Source: Eggerthellaceae bacterium UBA3686 (lineage in GTDB: Bacteria; Actinomycetota; Coriobacteriia; Coriobacteriales; Eggerthellaceae). Taken from it: a stretch of 35,577 bases of DNA. Positions 29,616-35,577 of this stretch are shown piece after piece (position 1 is the first letter of the stretch; every line of letters begins with the position of its first letter). Where the stretch lies: positions 1-35,577 of the forward strand of contig DFIX01000053.1 of the NCBI GenBank assembly GCA_002371495.1. Reading direction: 5' to 3'. Below the pieces are notes generated by a model, which was not told where the DNA came from, made no database searches, and saw nothing but the letters and a program-made list of their open reading frames with translations. The position numbers were made by a program, and so were the translations under genes.

Positions 29616-30371
29616 CTATTCGGACGCTTCGCGGAACATGTGGGTGAACGTCGGGTCGTACAACTTCGAACGCTCGTAAACATCACCCAAGAAACCGCCG
29701 ATGGTGATCAACGCCGTATTCTTGACGCCCGCCTCCTTCGCGGTCTCAACGAGCGTGCCCACCGTGCAGCGCCACACCTGCTCGTCGGGCCAGGTGGCCT
29801 TATACACGATTGCCGCCGGCGTATCGGGAGAATACCCGCCCGCCAACAGCTCTTCGACCGCGCCGTCGAGCAAGCTCGTCGAAAGGAACAACACCATCGT
29901 GCAGCCATGGCTGGCCATGAGGCGCAGCTTCTCGCCCTCGGGAACCGGCGTGCGGCCTTCCATGCGCGTGATGATGACGGACTGCGATACGTTGGGAAGC
30001 GTATACTCGGCCTTCAGGGCTGCAGCTGCGCCGCAGAACGACGAGACGCCCGGCACCACTTCATATTCGATGCCCAGCTTGTCGAGTTCGTCCATCTGCT
30101 CGCGGTGCGCGCCATACAGGCTGGGATCGCCCGTATGCAGGCGTACGCACATCTTGCCCGCCTCGTCAGCTGCGCGCTCGACCTCGACCACTTCCTCGAG
30201 TGTCATATGCGCCGAGTTGTAGATCTCGCAACCTTCCTTGGCGTAGTCCAGCAGAGCCGGGTTTACCAGCGACCCTGCATAGATGATGACGTCTGCCTCT
30301 CCGAGCATCTTTGCCCCGCGCACCGTGATGAGATCGGCCGCACCCGATCCCGCACCCACGAAATGAATCAT
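29616..30371 (-). CDS. cbiF: Cobalt-precorrin-4 C11-methyltransferase
   Basis: CbiF methylates C11 of cobalt-precorrin-4. The 251-residue protein shows IHFVGAGSGAADLITVRGAK (2-21), YAGSLVNPALL, LHTGDPSLYGAHREQMD, EVVPGVSSF and ITRMEGRTPVPEGEKL, all typical of CbiF/CobM. The ATG at 30371 has AAAGGA upstream. It precedes cbiG in the same direction. Confidence 0.95.
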   Translation of the reverse strand: MIHFVGAGSGAADLITVRGAKMLGEADVIIYAGSLVNPALLDYAKEGCEIYNSAHMTLEEVVEVERAADEAGKMCVRLHTGDPSLYGAHREQMDELDKLGIEYEVVPGVSSFCGAAAALKAEYTLPNVSQSVIITRMEGRTPVPEGEKLRLMASHGCTMVLFLSTSLLDGAVEELLAGGYSPDTPAAIVYKATWPDEQVWRCTVGTLVETAKEAGVKNTALITIGGFLGDVYERSKLYDPTFTHMFREASE

Positions 30372-30541
30372 CGCATGTCCTTTCCTGCGCCCGCATCCGC
30401 CCGACGCCGCGCAACTCGCGTTTCATAAAGAGGGCTGTTTCCCTACAAAAGAACGGCCCCTATTTATGCCGTGCAACAGATAAATGAAGTATACCGCCAC
30501 AGACTAAACAGCATCATAGCTTCGGGCCGGGCGGACGCCCG

Positions 30542-30561
30542 CTTTGTCGAAAACGACAAAG
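30542..30561. terminator. Small hairpin downstream of the GIY-YIG gene
   Basis: CTTTGTCG and CGACAAAG (8 bp) enclose AAAA. It lies about 35 bases past the stop of the minus-strand GIY-YIG gene and 170 bases upstream of cbiF. It has no T-run, so terminator function is weakly supported. A possible cbiF -10 (TATACT, plus 30488-30493) lies downstream of it. Confidence 0.35.
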
Positions 30562-30594
30562 TAAATCCGCAGGAAACGGCCGCTTTGCGGCGAA

Positions 30595-30903
30595 TTACAG
30601 AACTGGTGGTTCGTTAGAGGAGATGAGCTCTTCCTTCTGCGCATGAGACAACCGCTTAATGCGGCACTCGAGCGCGCATGCCGCCGCCCGGTCCCCTGCC
30701 GGCCAGGCAGCCTCGAGCTTTACCACCTTGTGCGTGCGCGTGTAGCGCGCGGCCTTCGAGCCCTGGCCCATATGCTCGGCAAGCCGCCTCTCAACATCGG
30801 TCGTGATGCCGGTGTAGAGCGACCCGTCCTCGCAGCGGACGATGTAGACCGAATACGTTTGGGCGCCCCGCCCGCGTTCGTCATTGTTCGCTTCGTCGGC
30901 CAC
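30595..30903 (-). CDS. Small GIY-YIG domain protein
   Basis: The 102-residue protein contains a near-complete GIY-YIG nuclease domain of the YhbQ/UPF0213 type: SVYIVRCEDGSLYTGITTDV has the two Tyr blocks, followed by RRLAEHMGQG and KAARYTRTH, and KRLSHAQKEELI at the C-terminus. Such proteins are thought to act on DNA, but their biological role is unclear. The start is uncertain: GTG at 30903 or 30909, neither with a good SD. The much longer open frame to 31800 is antisense to the hydrolase gene and is rejected. It is divergent from the hydrolase gene. Confidence 0.72.
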   Translation of the reverse strand: MADEANNDERGRGAQTYSVYIVRCEDGSLYTGITTDVERRLAEHMGQGSKAARYTRTHKVVKLEAAWPAGDRAAACALECRIKRLSHAQKEELISSNEPPVL

Positions 30904-30932
30904 CGTCACAACGCACCCGCAATCCCGTTCGT

Positions 30933-30962
30933 TTGTCTCACGCTCCCCGAACGTGCAATAAT
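30933..30962 (+). promoter_or_regulatory. Predicted promoter of the alpha/beta hydrolase gene
   Basis: TTGTCT (30933-30938) and AATAAT (30957-30962) with 18-base spacing fit a sigma-70 type promoter and place the start about 40 bases before the ATG at 31009. Confidence 0.4.
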
Positions 30963-31008
30963 CAAGACGTTGCCTCACCCACAAACCGAGCGTCGTAGGA
31001 GACCGCCA

Positions 31009-32070
31009 ATGTCGAGAAAACGCATCATCGGGATCGTCGTCATTCTGATTGTAGCGTGCTGCCTGGGCGCGTTCGCGCTCGATCGGGCCGCACTGCAGCA
31101 AACCTACGAACGTCACCCCGTCCCCGCCGTCAGTCTGCTTCCAACATACGACCTGTATCAGAAGGACTATCCGCGCACCGACGTAGAATTTCAGCTTGGC
31201 GAATACACGTTGCGCGGCCATGTGTACGGTCCCGACAACAAGCGCGGCCTCATCGTGTTCAGGCACGGAATGTTCAGCCAACACCAGGACTACCTGCCGA
31301 TGATCACCGCCATGGTCGACAAGGGCTGGCGCGTGTTCGCCTACGACGCCATAGGCTGCGGGGCGAGCGACGGCGACAGCGCGCTCGGCATGTCTCAGAG
31401 CCCACGCGACGTGGCAGCGGCTATCGACTTCGCGCGCCAAAACGGCCTCGCCAACGGAATGCCGCTCGTTTTGTGGGGACACAGCTGGGGAGGCTACGGA
31501 GTCGCCGCGGCCCTGCGCACCCACCCTGACGTCGATGCCTGCGTGACCATGTCGGGGTTCGACACGCCGCTTAAGGTCTTGTCGTACAGCGCGACCAGCG
31601 CCTACGGAATCCTCGGGCGCATTCAGGAACCGTTCCTGTGGCTGAACACGGTCATAGATTTCGGCGATGAGGCAAATGTATCTGCCAGCGATGCCGTCGT
31701 CGACTCCGGCGTTCCTACCCTGGTCATCCAGGGGCGCAAAGACACTACGGTACCCTACGACGACGTAAGCATCCTCGGCGCCCTGCGCGACCGTATACAA
31801 GATTTGCCCACGGGAAAGATCAGCTTAATCACCATGGAAGACGAAGGGCGCGACGGGCACAACAACTACTTCTACTCCCCTGCCAGCCAGGCGTACCTGA
31901 ACGAGTGCTCGACCGCGCTTCAGAAGATGCTCGACGAGAACGACGATGACGCGACCGCACCCGAAGTGCTCGAATACCTGAACAGTGTCGACCTCATGAA
32001 GGCAAACACCGCCGATCCCGAGCTCATCGGACGAATCGACGCATTCCTTGCAGAATCGGTGGCTCGGTAG
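31009..32070 (+). CDS. Membrane-anchored alpha/beta hydrolase
   Basis: This 353-residue protein starts with a hydrophobic segment (about 5-25, RIIGIVVILIVACCLGAFAL) that would be a signal anchor, placing the hydrolase outside the cytoplasmic membrane. The fold is that of serine hydrolases in the S9/lysophospholipase-like group: the nucleophile S159 lies in GHSWGG, with D245 in QGRKDTTVP and H284 in GRDGHNNY. Substrate is unknown; peptides, esters or lipids are possible. SD GGAG precedes the ATG at 31009. It is plus-strand and lies inside the minus-strand cobalamin cluster between cbiD/flavoprotein and cbiF. Confidence 0.82.
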   Translation: MSRKRIIGIVVILIVACCLGAFALDRAALQQTYERHPVPAVSLLPTYDLYQKDYPRTDVEFQLGEYTLRGHVYGPDNKRGLIVFRHGMFSQHQDYLPMITAMVDKGWRVFAYDAIGCGASDGDSALGMSQSPRDVAAAIDFARQNGLANGMPLVLWGHSWGGYGVAAALRTHPDVDACVTMSGFDTPLKVLSYSATSAYGILGRIQEPFLWLNTVIDFGDEANVSASDAVVDSGVPTLVIQGRKDTTVPYDDVSILGALRDRIQDLPTGKISLITMEDEGRDGHNNYFYSPASQAYLNECSTALQKMLDENDDDATAPEVLEYLNSVDLMKANTADPELIGRIDAFLAESVAR

Positions 32071-32104
32071 GCGCGAATCCGCAACGAAGGCATTGGGCCC
32101 GAAG

Positions 32105-32130
32105 CCGGTCGCTATATATAGGCGGACCGG
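32105..32130. terminator. Weak hairpin between converging genes
   Basis: CCGGTCGC and GCGGACCGG pair with one bulge around the AT-rich loop TATATATAG. It lies between the hydrolase and flavoprotein stops and may end both transcripts, but has no T-run. Confidence 0.35.
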
Positions 32131-32177
32131 GAAATTACGGCCATCTAGCACAAGCAGCTTACAGACACCAAGCTGAA

Positions 32178-32795
32178 CTAGCGAACGAAGTTCGTCATCT
32201 GAGATTCCTCGCGCTCGGGCAGCCCGAACTGCTCGCGGCCAATCGCGATGCTCTTCATGAGGAACGCCATGTTGCGCGCAAGGGTGCGCATCTGCTGCAA
32301 GCCTTCGAGGTCCTGCTCAGCCTCGCCGGGCAGGCGCCCGTGAACACCGTTCCAATACTGGCCGGTCGCAATGGGCATGCCCGCGATGCCGAAATACTTG
32401 TTCAGCTCATCCCACGTTGCGGTCAGACCCCCGCGACGTGCGCAAGAGACCGCCGCACCAACCTTCATGGCCTTGTCAAACGGCGTGCTGAAGAACAGAC
32501 GATCGAGCAGGCTCACGAGCGTACCGTTTGCCGACGCATAGTACACCGGGCTTGCAACTACAAGACCGTCGGCTTGTTCGAACTTTGCGGCAATTTCGTT
32601 AACGATGTCATCAAACACGCATTTTCCCAGCTTGGCGCACCCGCCGCACGCAATGCAACCGCGCACGACCTCTTTGCCTACCGCAATGCATTCGACGTCG
32701 ATCCCTTCGGCCTCGAACACGCCGCACATTTCGTCGAGCGCGACCTGAGTATTGCTCTCGGGCCGCGGGCTCCCGTTAATCATCAGCACTTTCAT
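32178..32795 (-). CDS. Iron-sulfur flavoprotein (NADPH-dependent FMN reductase family)
   Basis: This 205-residue flavodoxin-fold protein has the FMN phosphate loop NGSPRPESNT near 8-17, the YYASANGTL block, and a compact Cys motif C-x2-C-x2-C-x5-C (CIACGGCAKLGKC) that in iron-sulfur flavoproteins binds a [4Fe-4S] cluster. It should pass electrons from ferredoxin or NAD(P)H to an unknown acceptor. It follows cbiD by 34 bases in the same direction, so co-transcription is likely. This suggests a reductive step in cobalamin synthesis, such as Co(II) reduction before adenosylation; that is inference. The ATG at 32795 has AGAGAGG upstream. Confidence 0.85.
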   Translation of the reverse strand: MKVLMINGSPRPESNTQVALDEMCGVFEAEGIDVECIAVGKEVVRGCIACGGCAKLGKCVFDDIVNEIAAKFEQADGLVVASPVYYASANGTLVSLLDRLFFSTPFDKAMKVGAAVSCARRGGLTATWDELNKYFGIAGMPIATGQYWNGVHGRLPGEAEQDLEGLQQMRTLARNMAFLMKSIAIGREQFGLPEREESQMTNFVR

Positions 32796-32829
32796 GATGG
32801 CACCTCTCTCTTTTAGCCGTTTACCCGGC

Positions 32830-34026
32830 TTATTGTAACTCAGCACCATCCGATGCCGACCAGAGCCGAGCTAGCTCGAAAGCGCCAGGCGTCGCGCCGA
32901 GAACGCCGTGCACGTTACTGAAGACGATCGCCTCGATTTGCAGGCTGCCGCTAGCGCGATGGTCGAGCTTATCAGCCAAATTGCACATAAGCGACGCCAT
33001 TGCAGCCTCGCCGAGACCCGCATCCTTCAGAGCGTCAAGGGCCGCATCAGTCGTGGCGGCACCCATAATCTGGCCCACAGTGTCTTGTGAAGCGCCCACG
33101 AGGGCCGCGTGCGCGGCAAGCACCTCGACGCGGCAGTCGGCCACGCGCGAGTGCGTATTCATAATGCCGCCCGCCACCTTGGCCATCTTGCCGATATGGC
33201 CCACGATCAGCACGCGCTCGAACCCCAGCACGACGGCCGCGTCGATTGTCGCACCGAAATAATTCGAGCACGACACCGCTTCGTCCATGTTCAACTTCAG
33301 CTGCCCGCATGCGAAATCGCGCCCGTAGTTGCCCGGCACGACCAGAAGGTCACGCACACCGCGCTCGTAGAGCATGCGCATCTCGAGTTCGATCGACGCT
33401 ATGAGCGCATCTTCGCTCATCGGCCGCACGATACCACCCGTGCCCAGCACCGAAATGCCGCCCTCGATGCCCAGACGCGGATTGAACGTCTTGGCAGCCA
33501 GCTCCACGCCCGCGGGAATCGAAACAGTCACCAGCAATCCCTTTTGCCCCGGAGCCGAATTCGAAGGCTGATCTCCAGAAATCCCTGCCTGCGCCAAAGA
33601 AAGTGCTTCTTCGACCTGTTCGCGGATCATTCGACGTGGCGTCGAATTAATGGCCGCAGCGCCCACGGGCTGATCGAGCCCCTCGCGCGTCACGCGGCCC
33701 ACGCCCACGCCTCCGTCGATGCTGACGCCCGGCTCGTCGCAGTATTCGACACGCGCGTACACGAGGGCGCCGTTCGTCACGTCGGGGTCATCACCCGAAT
33801 CCTTCTGGACGGCGCATTCCGCCCAGCCTGGACCCGCATCGTGCTCCTCGACCTCGATGACGACCTCGATGCCAGCTGGCGTGAGCAGCGTCACAGCGGG
33901 CACAACCTCGCCTGCGACCAGCAACTCTGTTGCCGCCCGTGCCGCAGCAGCCGCACACGAACCCGTCGTGTAACCGCAGCGCATGCGCTTGGTACCCACG
34001 TTTATGTATTCCTCGAGCTTGCGCAT
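32830..34026 (-). CDS. cbiD: Cobalt-precorrin-5B C1-methyltransferase
   Basis: CbiD methylates C1 in the anaerobic pathway and has no aerobic counterpart. The 398-residue protein begins with the family block RCGYTTGSCAAAAARAA (16-32), followed by NSTPRRMI, GGISVLGTGGIVRPMSEDAL, VVPGNYG and VLIVGHIGKMAKVAGGIMNTHS. The ATG at 34026 has AGGAG upstream. It lies downstream of hemL, separated by two hairpins. Confidence 0.96.
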   Translation of the reverse strand: MRKLEEYINVGTKRMRCGYTTGSCAAAAARAATELLVAGEVVPAVTLLTPAGIEVVIEVEEHDAGPGWAECAVQKDSGDDPDVTNGALVYARVEYCDEPGVSIDGGVGVGRVTREGLDQPVGAAAINSTPRRMIREQVEEALSLAQAGISGDQPSNSAPGQKGLLVTVSIPAGVELAAKTFNPRLGIEGGISVLGTGGIVRPMSEDALIASIELEMRMLYERGVRDLLVVPGNYGRDFACGQLKLNMDEAVSCSNYFGATIDAAVVLGFERVLIVGHIGKMAKVAGGIMNTHSRVADCRVEVLAAHAALVGASQDTVGQIMGAATTDAALDALKDAGLGEAAMASLMCNLADKLDHRASGSLQIEAIVFSNVHGVLGATPGAFELARLWSASDGAELQ

Positions 34027-34082
34027 TCAATCTCCTAGGACTTCATCAAAGCGTGCCGTGCACTCGTCACAACTTGGAAAAT

Positions 34083-34109
34083 GAGTCGGGAGAACAGCTC
34101 TCCCGACTC
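34083..34109. terminator. Hairpin between hemL and cbiD (distal)
   Basis: GAGTCGGGAGA (34083-34093) and TCTCCCGACTC (34099-34109) form an 11-bp stem with a five-base loop. On the minus strand CATTTTCC follows, a short T-run. Confidence 0.55.
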
Positions 34110-34133
34110 GTTAGCGCATCCGTCAACGACCAT

Positions 34134-34160
34134 GCAGAAAAGGGGAAACCCCTTTTCTGC
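34134..34160. terminator. Terminator just after hemL
   Basis: GCAGAAAAGGGG (34134-34145) and CCCCTTTTCTGC (34149-34160) form a perfect 12-bp stem with loop AAA, 11 bases after the hemL stop. A-tract and T-tract flank the GC core as in a bidirectional terminator. Confidence 0.7.
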
Positions 34161-34171
34161 AACACGCGCTG

Positions 34172-35449
34172 TTATGCATGCAGGAACTCGCGGATGGCCG
34201 CAAGCGTCTGGTCAATCTGCTCGTCAGTATGGGCAACCGAAACAAACATGGCCTCGAACTGAGACGGGGCCAGATAGAATCCACGTTCAAGCATAAAGCG
34301 GAAATACTCGCTGAAGCGTGCAGTATCAGAAGCCTTGGCGCTTGCGTAATCCGCAACGGCATCGGGCGTGAAGAAGACGCTTCCGAGCGACCCGATGTGA
34401 TTCAGCACGCACGGCGCGCCAACTTCGTCGAGCAGCTGCTGAATACCGCCAAACAAACGCCCGCCGGCAGCCTCGAGGCGCTCGTAATGTTCTGGGTGGT
34501 CGTGTAGCTCGACGAGCTGGGCCAAGCCTGCTGTCATGGCGATGGGATTGCCCGAAAGCGTGCCCGCCTGATATACCGGGCCAACTGGAGCCATCTGCTC
34601 CATGATCTCGCGTTTACCGCCGAAGGCACCAACCGGCATGCCACCACCGATAATCTTTCCGTATGTTACCAGGTCGGGCGTAATGCCGAACCGTTCGGCA
34701 GCGCCGCCGTAAGCCAAGCGGAACCCACAGATCACCTCGTCGAAGATCAACAGCGCACCCGCTTCGTCGCACAGTGCACGTAGCCCCTCGAGAAAGCCCT
34801 CCGCCGGCAGCACGACGCCCATATTGGCCGCAACTGGCTCGACGATGATGGCGGCAATCTGTCCGGGATTGTTTTCGAAGAGCGCATGCACGCTGTCCAA
34901 GTCGTTGTACACAGCCGTCAGCGTATCCTGCGCGCACCCCGCCGGTACACCTGCGCTATCGGGAACGCCCGCCGTCATGACACCAGAGCCCGCTGCCACG
35001 AGCATGCAATCACTGTGCCCGTGGTAGTTACCCGCGAACTTCACGACCTTGTCACGCCCGGTAAACCCACGCGCCAAGCGAATGGCGCTCATAACGGCCT
35101 CGGTGCCGGAGTTGACCATGCGGACCATGTCGATATGCGGCACGGTCTGGCAGATGTACTCTGCAACCTGCACCTCAAGCTCGGTCGCGGCGCCGAAGCT
35201 CAGGCCGCGTTCGCACGCTTTCTGTACCGCTTCGCGCACGGCCGGATCGTTGTGCCCCAGAATCATCGGCCCCCACGAACCAACGTAGTCCAGGTAGCGA
35301 TTACCCTCGACGTCCCACACGTAAGGACCATCGGCCCGTTCGATGAACCGCGGCGTCAACCCCACGTTCCTAAACGCACGCACCGGCGAGTTCACCCCGC
35401 CCGGAATGACCTTCACCGCCCGCTGCATCAACTCTTCCGAAGTAGCCAT
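34172..35449 (-). CDS. hemL: Glutamate-1-semialdehyde 2,1-aminomutase
   Basis: HemL converts glutamate-1-semialdehyde to 5-aminolevulinate with pyridoxal phosphate, the entry step to tetrapyrroles in the C5 pathway. The 425-residue protein has the N-terminal IPGGVNSPVRAF, VNSGTEAVMSAIRLAR, NYHGHSD, IFDEVICGFR and the PLP Lys K265 in TYGKIIGGGMPVGAF, at the same position as in the E. coli enzyme. The ATG at 35449 follows AAGGTGA. Its place at the head of a cobalamin cluster suggests precursor supply for corrin synthesis. hemA, hemB, hemC and hemD are not in the window. Confidence 0.96.
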   Translation of the reverse strand: MATSEELMQRAVKVIPGGVNSPVRAFRNVGLTPRFIERADGPYVWDVEGNRYLDYVGSWGPMILGHNDPAVREAVQKACERGLSFGAATELEVQVAEYICQTVPHIDMVRMVNSGTEAVMSAIRLARGFTGRDKVVKFAGNYHGHSDCMLVAAGSGVMTAGVPDSAGVPAGCAQDTLTAVYNDLDSVHALFENNPGQIAAIIVEPVAANMGVVLPAEGFLEGLRALCDEAGALLIFDEVICGFRLAYGGAAERFGITPDLVTYGKIIGGGMPVGAFGGKREIMEQMAPVGPVYQAGTLSGNPIAMTAGLAQLVELHDHPEHYERLEAAGGRLFGGIQQLLDEVGAPCVLNHIGSLGSVFFTPDAVADYASAKASDTARFSEYFRFMLERGFYLAPSQFEAMFVSVAHTDEQIDQTLAAIREFLHA

Positions 35450-35463
35450 ACAACCTCACCTTT

Positions 35464-35507
35464 CCAAAATGTGTAAAAAGGGTCAGACCCCTTTTTCACA
35501 TTTTTGG
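35464..35507. repeat. Palindromic repeat, TGTGA family copy 4, in the hemL leader
   Basis: CCAAAATGTGTAAAAAGGG (from 35464) pairs imperfectly with the right arm ending at 35507 around the loop TCAGA. It lies 14 bases before the hemL ATG, just upstream of the SD. It would end an upstream minus-strand gene or act in the hemL leader. Confidence 0.65.
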
Positions 35508-35518
35508 CTCAAATAGCC

Positions 35519-35546
35519 GTTACAACGCAAAACAACCAACCAGCAA
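35519..35546 (-). promoter_or_regulatory. Candidate hemL promoter
   Basis: On the minus strand TTGCTG (plus 35541-35546) and TGTAAC (plus 35519-35524) are 16 bases apart. If used, the palindrome at 35464-35507 falls in the hemL leader. The match is modest and the window ends soon after; nothing else is seen in 35508-35577. Confidence 0.3.
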
Positions 35547-35577
35547 CGCCAACCGCCGCGCCCTCCGCGCTCCCCGG

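Noticed and set aside
30904..31800. Extension of the GIY-YIG frame to about 400 residues
   Set aside because: The extra part is antisense to the alpha/beta hydrolase, and only the last ~90 residues match a known domain.
1..35577. tRNA, rRNA or prophage genes
   Set aside because: None was recognised by eye on either strand; a tRNA scan was not possible, so absence is not proven.

Overview
The window is about 35.6 kb of moderately high-GC bacterial DNA, coded almost entirely on the minus strand, with short intergenic gaps, ATGA-type gene overlaps and strong Shine-Dalgarno (SD) sites. It reads as a strict or near-strict anaerobe: it has a flavin-based electron-bifurcation gene set (Flx-Hdr), a rubrerythrin/flavin reductase peroxide defence gene under a Fur-family regulator, and the oxygen-independent (cobalt-early) cobalamin pathway. 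The combination, base composition and protein style suggest an anaerobic actinobacterium of the Coriobacteriia/Eggerthellaceae type. This is an inference; no rRNA, tRNA or other taxonomic marker is present.

Layout. (1) 1-3.0 kb, plus strand: a small basic Cys/His-containing protein of unknown role, then a cytoplasmic family GH2 beta-galactosidase with its own promoter. (2) 3.3-10.4 kb, minus strand: hdrC-hdrB-hdrA-flxD-flxC-flxB-flxA, a tightly packed operon for an NAD(P)H-dependent heterodisulfide-reductase-like complex. (3) 10.7-11.7 kb: a 37-kDa nucleoid-associated (NdpA/YejK family) protein. (4) 11.7-12.2 kb: no gene, but two ~117-bp hairpin elements in inverted orientation whose stems differ in sequence while staying paired. 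(5) 12.2-16.5 kb, minus: cobalamin cluster A, cbiC, a cbiL-cobT fusion, cobU, cobS and a short cobU paralogue. (6) 16.8-18.2 kb: a plus-strand Nudix-like protein with a degenerate Nudix box and a minus-strand DUF3783-type protein. (7) 18.4-20.2 kb, minus: a Fur/PerR-type regulator and a flavin reductase-rubredoxin-reverse rubrerythrin fusion, with a Fur-like box over the -35. (8) 20.2-22.8 kb, minus: a large membrane SpoIIE-type phosphatase with a HATPase domain. (9) 22.9-35.4 kb, minus: cobalamin cluster B, hemL, cbiD, an iron-sulfur flavoprotein, cbiF, cbiG, cbiH, a cbiJ-cbiE fusion, cbiA and cbiP, interrupted by a GIY-YIG protein and a divergent membrane-anchored alpha/beta hydrolase.

Together clusters A and B encode C20, C11, C1, C17 and C5/C15 methylation, ring contraction and opening, C6 reduction, the C12 methyl shift, both amidation steps, and nucleotide loop assembly. 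hemL supplies 5-aminolevulinate. Not seen here: cbiT, cbiB, a cobaltochelatase, a corrinoid adenosyltransferase and the uroporphyrinogen enzymes.

The intergenic DNA is rich in long palindromes of at least two dispersed families: a TGTGAAAAAGGG-type element (four copies) and an AGTCACCTTACC-type element (one single and one inverted pair). They sit at gene ends or leaders and probably act as bidirectional terminators or REP-like repeats.
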